A stretch of 37,477 bases of DNA from positions 1 to 37,477 of the forward strand of contig JBJLGD010000021.1 in NCBI GenBank assembly GCA_045565015.1. The letters run 5' to 3'. The notes beneath the pieces are model-generated. The model was given only the letters and a program-made list of their open reading frames with translations, was not told the origin of the DNA and searched no databases. Positions 32,913-37,477 of this stretch are shown here, one piece after another. The first letter of the stretch is position 1. Each line of letters begins with the position of its first letter. Origin of the DNA: GCA-2697345 sp045565015 (GTDB lineage: Bacteria; Pseudomonadota; Alphaproteobacteria; Rhodobacterales; Rhodobacteraceae). The position numbers were made by a program, and so were the translations under genes.

Positions 32913-34745
32913 ATGATAAATTTGAGAGATTTAAGATATTCTATCGAAGGTAAGCTTCTATTTGACGGAGCGTCAGCGATTATTCCAACGGGTCATAAGG
33001 TAGGTTTCGTTGGACGAAATGGTACTGGAAAGACAACTTTATTCAAATTAATTTTAGAAGAGATCAACTTAGATTCTGGAACAATTACAATCCCCAGAAA
33101 TTCTAGGATCGGCGGTGTTTCTCAAGAGGTGCCCTCTTCATCTCAGTCTCTATTGAAAACAGTCCTACAGGCTCATAAAGAGAGAGCCGAGCTTTTAGAA
33201 GAAGCTGAAAAATGTCAAGTACCTACTCGTATTGCTGATATTCAAAATAGATTAACCGATATAAATGCGTGGTCCGGTGAAGCGCGAGCGTCATCGATCC
33301 TAGCAGGGCTTGGTTTCGCTACAGAAGAACAACTCAGACCTTGCTCTGATTTTTCTGGTGGCTGGAGAATGAGAGTTGCTTTAGCCGGGATTTTATTTTC
33401 TGAACCGGATATTTTACTTTTGGATGAGCCAACTAACTATCTAGATCTTGAGGGTTCTTTATGGTTGGAACAATACTTATCAAATTATCCTCATACAGTG
33501 ATCATTATTAGCCACGATAGAGAACTTTTAAACAAATCGGTAAATTCTATTTTACATCTCACGAACAAAAACCTCAAACTTTATTCCGGTACTTACGATA
33601 GTTTTTCAAAACAGGTTCTCGCTCAGCGAATGGTTTTGATTTCACAAGCTAAAAAACAAGAAACTCGTAAGGCTCATCTTCAGAGTTTTGTCGATAGATT
33701 TCGAGCTAAAGCTACTAAGGCCAAGCAAGCTCAATCAAGATTAAAAATGTTAGATAAAATGCAACCCATAACATTGCCTGATGAGGCTGCAAAAATCTCA
33801 TTCAAATTTCCTGAGCCAGAAGAACTTGCGCCACCAATTATCAGAATTGAAGAAACTGCTGTCGGGTATGGCGAGAAACCGGTTCTTAAAAATTTAGATC
33901 TACGGATCGATCAAGACGATAGGATTGCTCTTTTAGGAAAAAATGGAGAAGGCAAATCTACATTAGCAAAATTACTTTCTGGTCGATTGCTTCAGCAATC
34001 AGGGTCATTTATAAAATCTAGTAAACTTCGTGTTGGCTTCTTTGCGCAACACCAGGTCGATGAATTAAGCTTGGAGCAGACACCCCTAGAACACATCAAA
34101 CCACTAAGGCAAGATTTTGAGAACTCTAGATTAAGAGCGCTACTGGCTGGTTTTGGAATAGGTCCAGAGCAAGCAGATACTAAAGTTGGTAAATTATCTG
34201 GTGGGCAAAAAGCAAGGCTTTCTATTATGCTTGCTACGATTGACGCACCTCACCTCTTAATCTTGGATGAACCAACCAATCATTTGGATATTGAAAGCAG
34301 AGAAAGCCTGGTCGAGGCTTTAACGAGCTTCTCTGGCGCAATAATTTTAGTGAGCCATGATATGCACCTGTTATCATTGGTAGCAGATCGACTATGGTTA
34401 GTAAAAGACGGAAGGGTTAATACCTATACCGGAGATCTTCAATCTTATAGGAAATTATTATTAGAAGTTCCCAAAAAAGAACAAAGAAAAGTAAAAAAAA
34501 CAAAAAATAACAATATGGATTTATTGGCTACAGAAATTAAAAAATGTGAAACTAGAATAGAAAAACTAACTGAGATGCAAAATACACTTAGTTCAAGACT
34601 TGCTGACCCAAAAGTTTACAAGGAAGAAATGACTGAGAAAAGATTAGTCTGGCAACGTAAATATTCTGAAGTAATGGACGCCATAGAAATTGCCGAAAAA
34701 TTGTGGGTTCGAGCAACTGAGAAATTAGAACAGAACCTTAAGTAA
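32913..34745 (+). CDS. ABC-F family ATPase (Uup/YheS-like)
   Basis: A 610-residue soluble protein with two ABC domains and no membrane segments; ABC-F proteins act on the ribosome to relieve stalled translation or aid assembly. Domain one has GRNGTGKTT and the signature FSGGWRMR; domain two has GKNGEGKST and LSGGQKAR. The linker between them (about 240-300) is rich in Lys and Gln, and a charged coiled-coil tail of about 80 residues ends the protein. The start is placed at the ATG at 32913, giving the usual MINLRDLRYSI opening; a TTG seven codons earlier (32892) is also open. Closest in layout to Uup/YheS. Confidence 0.93.
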   Translation: MINLRDLRYSIEGKLLFDGASAIIPTGHKVGFVGRNGTGKTTLFKLILEEINLDSGTITIPRNSRIGGVSQEVPSSSQSLLKTVLQAHKERAELLEEAEKCQVPTRIADIQNRLTDINAWSGEARASSILAGLGFATEEQLRPCSDFSGGWRMRVALAGILFSEPDILLLDEPTNYLDLEGSLWLEQYLSNYPHTVIIISHDRELLNKSVNSILHLTNKNLKLYSGTYDSFSKQVLAQRMVLISQAKKQETRKAHLQSFVDRFRAKATKAKQAQSRLKMLDKMQPITLPDEAAKISFKFPEPEELAPPIIRIEETAVGYGEKPVLKNLDLRIDQDDRIALLGKNGEGKSTLAKLLSGRLLQQSGSFIKSSKLRVGFFAQHQVDELSLEQTPLEHIKPLRQDFENSRLRALLAGFGIGPEQADTKVGKLSGGQKARLSIMLATIDAPHLLILDEPTNHLDIESRESLVEALTSFSGAIILVSHDMHLLSLVADRLWLVKDGRVNTYTGDLQSYRKLLLEVPKKEQRKVKKTKNNNMDLLATEIKKCETRIEKLTEMQNTLSSRLADPKVYKEEMTEKRLVWQRKYSEVMDAIEIAEKLWVRATEKLEQNLK

Positions 34746-34835
34746 AATAAACTAATTAACCTATGTAAATCGCTTCGCAATTATAGCCAGTAGTATTAAT
34801 CAAATATACAAAATCTAATAGTAGTGTTCTTCAAA

Positions 34836-34863
34836 CTTGAGTTAAATATAAATCAAGCTTTTT
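34836..34863 (+). terminator. weak hairpin with T-run after the ABC-F gene
   Basis: CTTGA (34836-34840) pairs with TCAAG (34853-34857), and three further A-T pairs are possible around a bulged base, followed by a C and five T's. It lies 90 bp after the ABC-F stop and 64 bp before lptF. A weak terminator is possible. Confidence 0.35.
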
Positions 34864-34926
34864 CCAAACCACTATGAAAGAATACTCGAATCGGTTAGGT
34901 TCAAACTCATTCTGAGAGGTTTAAGA

Positions 34927-36039
34927 TTGAAACGATTCGATACCTATATTCTTTATCGGCTTATAAGTCATTTTTGTTTTTTTTCTGTAGTATTAACTTT
35001 TATATACTGGAGTAATAGATCGATAAGAATGCTTGATCTATTGCTTGGGGATGGTAAATCAATTGGACTTTTTGCTAATTTAACCTTTTTATCGTTACCA
35101 AACATTATTTTAGCTATATTACCGGTATCGGGTTTAATAGCTACTATTTATCTAACAATTAAGCTAAATGGCGATAGCGAATTAACCGCGTTAAAGTCGG
35201 CGGGAACAAGTGATTTTGAACTATCTAAACCATATTTGAAAATGGGATTAATAGTCTCATTATCGGTTGGATTATTATCACATCAAATTGTGCCAATGGT
35301 TAAAAGCTCTGCAAAGAGTATTGAGAACTCAGTTTCAAATGAAATAAGTGCGTTGATTTTAAAGAGTGGAGAGTTTTTCACTCCAACTAAAAACATAACA
35401 ATGTACATAGGTAAATTGTCAGCCAATAAAGAGATGAATAATTTCTTTCTTGAAGACAGTCGTGACCTTACTAAAATCAAGACCTTTACATCAGAAACTG
35501 CCTTCTTGGCTGGAACCGCCGACTCCCCGCAAATTGTACTAAAAAATGGTAGTGCTCAAACATATCTAACACAAAATAAATCTCTCGACATACTATACTT
35601 CAAGGACTTTTTGTATGACTTCAAACTACTGTATGAAAAGAAAGTTAGTCAGAAAGATGAAAGCGCTCGGGAGATAACAACACCAAAACTTATTCAGCTC
35701 ATAAATGAGTTAAATATTACAGCAAAAGAGCTTAAAGCTTACACATTCGAAATTCATAGTCGGATGTTGCAAACTCTATTACCAGCAGTTGTTATTATGT
35801 TAGGTTTTTCTTGTCTTATTAAAGTAAATTTTTCGAGACACATGAGGTGGACACCGACCATTATAACTATAACTTTTGTTATTTTATTAAAACTTTCCAG
35901 TGATTACTGTGAGGATCTAACTAGATCGGGGTTTTTTGGGGTTTGGGGATTATATTTAACACCTGTTATTAGTGGATTAATAGTTTTAATGATACTACTA
36001 TATCCCAACGTAAAAATGAGAGAGCGAATAAAGAAGTGA
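34927..36039 (+). CDS. lptF: LPS export permease LptF
   Basis: One of the two inner-membrane permease subunits of the LptBFG ABC machine that pulls LPS out of the membrane for transport to the outer leaflet. The 370 residues show three N-terminal helices, a periplasmic beta-jellyroll region (about 125-265) and three C-terminal helices, the usual YjgP/YjgQ layout. The start codon is TTG at 34927, backed by GAGAGG seven bases upstream and by the normal MKRFDTYILYRL opening. It overlaps lptG by four bases (GTGA). Confidence 0.93.
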   Translation: MKRFDTYILYRLISHFCFFSVVLTFIYWSNRSIRMLDLLLGDGKSIGLFANLTFLSLPNIILAILPVSGLIATIYLTIKLNGDSELTALKSAGTSDFELSKPYLKMGLIVSLSVGLLSHQIVPMVKSSAKSIENSVSNEISALILKSGEFFTPTKNITMYIGKLSANKEMNNFFLEDSRDLTKIKTFTSETAFLAGTADSPQIVLKNGSAQTYLTQNKSLDILYFKDFLYDFKLLYEKKVSQKDESAREITTPKLIQLINELNITAKELKAYTFEIHSRMLQTLLPAVVIMLGFSCLIKVNFSRHMRWTPTIITITFVILLKLSSDYCEDLTRSGFFGVWGLYLTPVISGLIVLMILLYPNVKMRERIKK

Positions 36040-37133
36040 AACTAGATTTATATTTAATACGCCGTTTTCTATCATCTTTCTTAATTGTTTTAAGCGTTAT
36101 GGGCAGTATTTCAGTTCTACTCGAAATGACAGAACTGGTAAGGAAATACGATATAAATCAAATAAAGTTAACTGAATTATTTAAAATTTCTCTCTTGCAC
36201 TTACCAGAGATGATGTACCGTATTCTCCCGTTAATAATTCTTTTATCCACGTTAGCAATGTACCTCAGCCTCTCTCGAACGTCCGAATTAGTTATAATTA
36301 GGGCATCTAGTCGCTCGGCTTTAAGATCGCTAGTCGGCCCAGTTAGTACTACTTTTTTAATAGGAATTACTTCGATCTTTTTTCTAAATCCTATAATAGC
36401 TACAACCTCTAAATATCATGCATCTATAATGAATAAAATTACAAATTCATCTAAAACAGTTACTGCTGTTTTGAATGAGGGTCTATGGATGAGGCAGGAT
36501 ACGATAAACGGTCAAATAATAATTCAAGCTCAAAAATCAGACCCAACAGCAACTTTTTTTAATAATTTGTCAATTTATGGATTTGATAAACAAGATAGAC
36601 CTATATATCATTTGAAAGCAGACTCAGCCTCTTTAGATCCCGGTGTATGGAATTTAAAAAAAGTTAAATATTGGAATTTTAATTCATTATCAGATGCTGG
36701 GGTCGAAGGCATTAATTTTCCTGAATTTTCTATTTCAACTAATGTTACTCCCATTCAAATTATAAAAGGATTTTCTCCTCCGAATACAATAATTATATGG
36801 GAATTACCGAAGCTCATTAATCGTTTAGATCAAGCCGGGTTCCCATCAATCAAACATAAAATCTGGTTTCAAATGGAATTAGCTAATCCATTACTTCTTG
36901 TCAGTATGGTACTAATAGCATCAGCATTTGTAACTCGTCACGCAAGAATATCTAATCCCATTATTGCAATTATATTAACTTTAATCTTAGGTTTTAGTGT
37001 TTATTTCTTGAAAAACTTTGCAAATGTACTCGGCCAAAACCTACAGATACCAGTATACGTAGCAGCGTGGGTACCACCTCTGGCAGGAGTATTCTTATCT
37101 CTTGGGTATCTATTACATATAGAGGATGGGTAG
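36036..37133 (+). CDS. lptG: LPS export permease LptG
   Basis: Partner of LptF in the LptBFG complex. The 365 residues open with KLDLYLIRRFLSSFLIVL and have the same layout of three helices, periplasmic jellyroll and three helices. The start codon is GTG at 36036, inside the lptF stop codon, indicating translational coupling. The stop TAG at 37131-37133 directly abuts the TTG start of the next gene, lptD. Confidence 0.93.
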   Translation: MKLDLYLIRRFLSSFLIVLSVMGSISVLLEMTELVRKYDINQIKLTELFKISLLHLPEMMYRILPLIILLSTLAMYLSLSRTSELVIIRASSRSALRSLVGPVSTTFLIGITSIFFLNPIIATTSKYHASIMNKITNSSKTVTAVLNEGLWMRQDTINGQIIIQAQKSDPTATFFNNLSIYGFDKQDRPIYHLKADSASLDPGVWNLKKVKYWNFNSLSDAGVEGINFPEFSISTNVTPIQIIKGFSPPNTIIIWELPKLINRLDQAGFPSIKHKIWFQMELANPLLLVSMVLIASAFVTRHARISNPIIAIILTLILGFSVYFLKNFANVLGQNLQIPVYVAAWVPPLAGVFLSLGYLLHIEDG

Positions 37134-37477
37134 TTGAGAAACTTAATATTTTGTTTAATATTATTTCTACCCTTTTCTGCTCGGGCAGAAGCTCCAACAA
37201 ACCTATCGGCTGAGAGCATTGTGTTTCATGAACAATCTGGGGACATTGAAGCTTCCGGTAACGTTATTGTCGTGAAAGATCATTTGATACTTTATACAAA
37301 TAAATTAATCTATGATGCGTCAACGGACTCTATAATTATACCTGGTAAATTACGACTTTACGATAATATAAAAAAAGAGAAAACTTATGGAAGCTATGGT
37401 GAACTATCCTCTGATCTTCGCAATGGAATATTAAAAAGTGCCAGAATTATTCAAAAACAGAAACTACAAATCACAGC
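37134..37477 (+). CDS. lptD: LPS-assembly protein LptD, N-terminal part only
   Basis: Runs off the window after about 114 codons. It begins with TTG directly after the lptG stop, with AGGA eight bases upstream. The product has a Sec signal peptide (RNLIFCLILFLPFSARAEA) followed by the OstA/LptA-like jellyroll, seen as IVFHEQSGDIEASGNVIVV and the KLIYDASTDSII repeat. In LptD this periplasmic domain receives LPS before the outer-membrane barrel inserts it. LptA has a similar domain, but position after lptF-lptG in Alphaproteobacteria points to LptD. Confidence 0.85.
   Translation, partial: MRNLIFCLILFLPFSARAEAPTNLSAESIVFHEQSGDIEASGNVIVVKDHLILYTNKLIYDASTDSIIIPGKLRLYDNIKKEKTYGSYGELSSDLRNGILKSARIIQKQKLQIT

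Overview
The window looks like chromosomal DNA from a low-G+C, marine-type alphaproteobacterium. The housekeeping genes (guaA, ndk with an ABC-F ATPase, lptF-lptG-lptD) run at roughly one third G+C by eye. Nearly every accessory gene belongs to a family common in Rhodobacterales and SAR116-like ocean bacteria: a pyrrolysine-free MttB-type methyltransferase, a DmdA-like aminomethyltransferase, a DUF2007/pterin dehydratase pair and a BisC-like molybdoenzyme. The lineage is an inference from gene content; no marker phylogeny could be run. There is no transposase, integrase, CRISPR array or rRNA. One tRNA-Asn is present.

Layout. 1-3746: truncated MttB-family gene (-), guaA (+), small DUF1772 membrane protein (+). 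3747-5709: a solitary Wzz-like chain-length regulator (-), with intergenic DNA on both sides carrying 11-bp-phased TTACAAA repeats and inverted repeats. 5710-11803: small metabolic genes: DUF2007 and pterin-4a-carbinolamine dehydratase, an SRAP/HMCES abasic-site protein, a GNAT acetyltransferase, a selenium-free GrdB/PrdB-like protein, an MFS exporter, a protein made of three RidA-like modules, and a DUF1330 protein. 12050-14582: tRNA-Asn with terminator, an isochorismatase-family hydrolase of higher G+C, and an overlapping folA-thyA pair. 14660-26352: a long minus-strand block: cytochrome P450, GST, M20 peptidase, DmdA-like aminomethyltransferase, a complete Dpp/Gsi-type ABC importer and an amidase. 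26578-32345: a plus-strand block: GNAT, cytosolic DMSO-reductase-family enzyme (BisC-like), EamA exporter, a 45-residue membrane peptide and a GMC oxidoreductase. 32391-37477: ndk (-), ABC-F ATPase (+), then lptF, lptG and the start of lptD.

Reading the genes together, 14660-32345 resembles a scavenging region for small amide-, peptide- or N/S-methylated organics: import by the ABC system, hydrolysis by amidase and M20 enzyme, C1 transfer to folate by the DmdA-like protein, and redox steps by P450, BisC-like and GMC enzymes. The substrate cannot be read from the sequence. The points most worth checking are a homopolymer frameshift that separates the importer's binding protein from its last 25 or so residues, the phased repeats around the Wzz gene, the triple RidA-like fusion, and the Sec-free GrdB-like protein with a TTG start.
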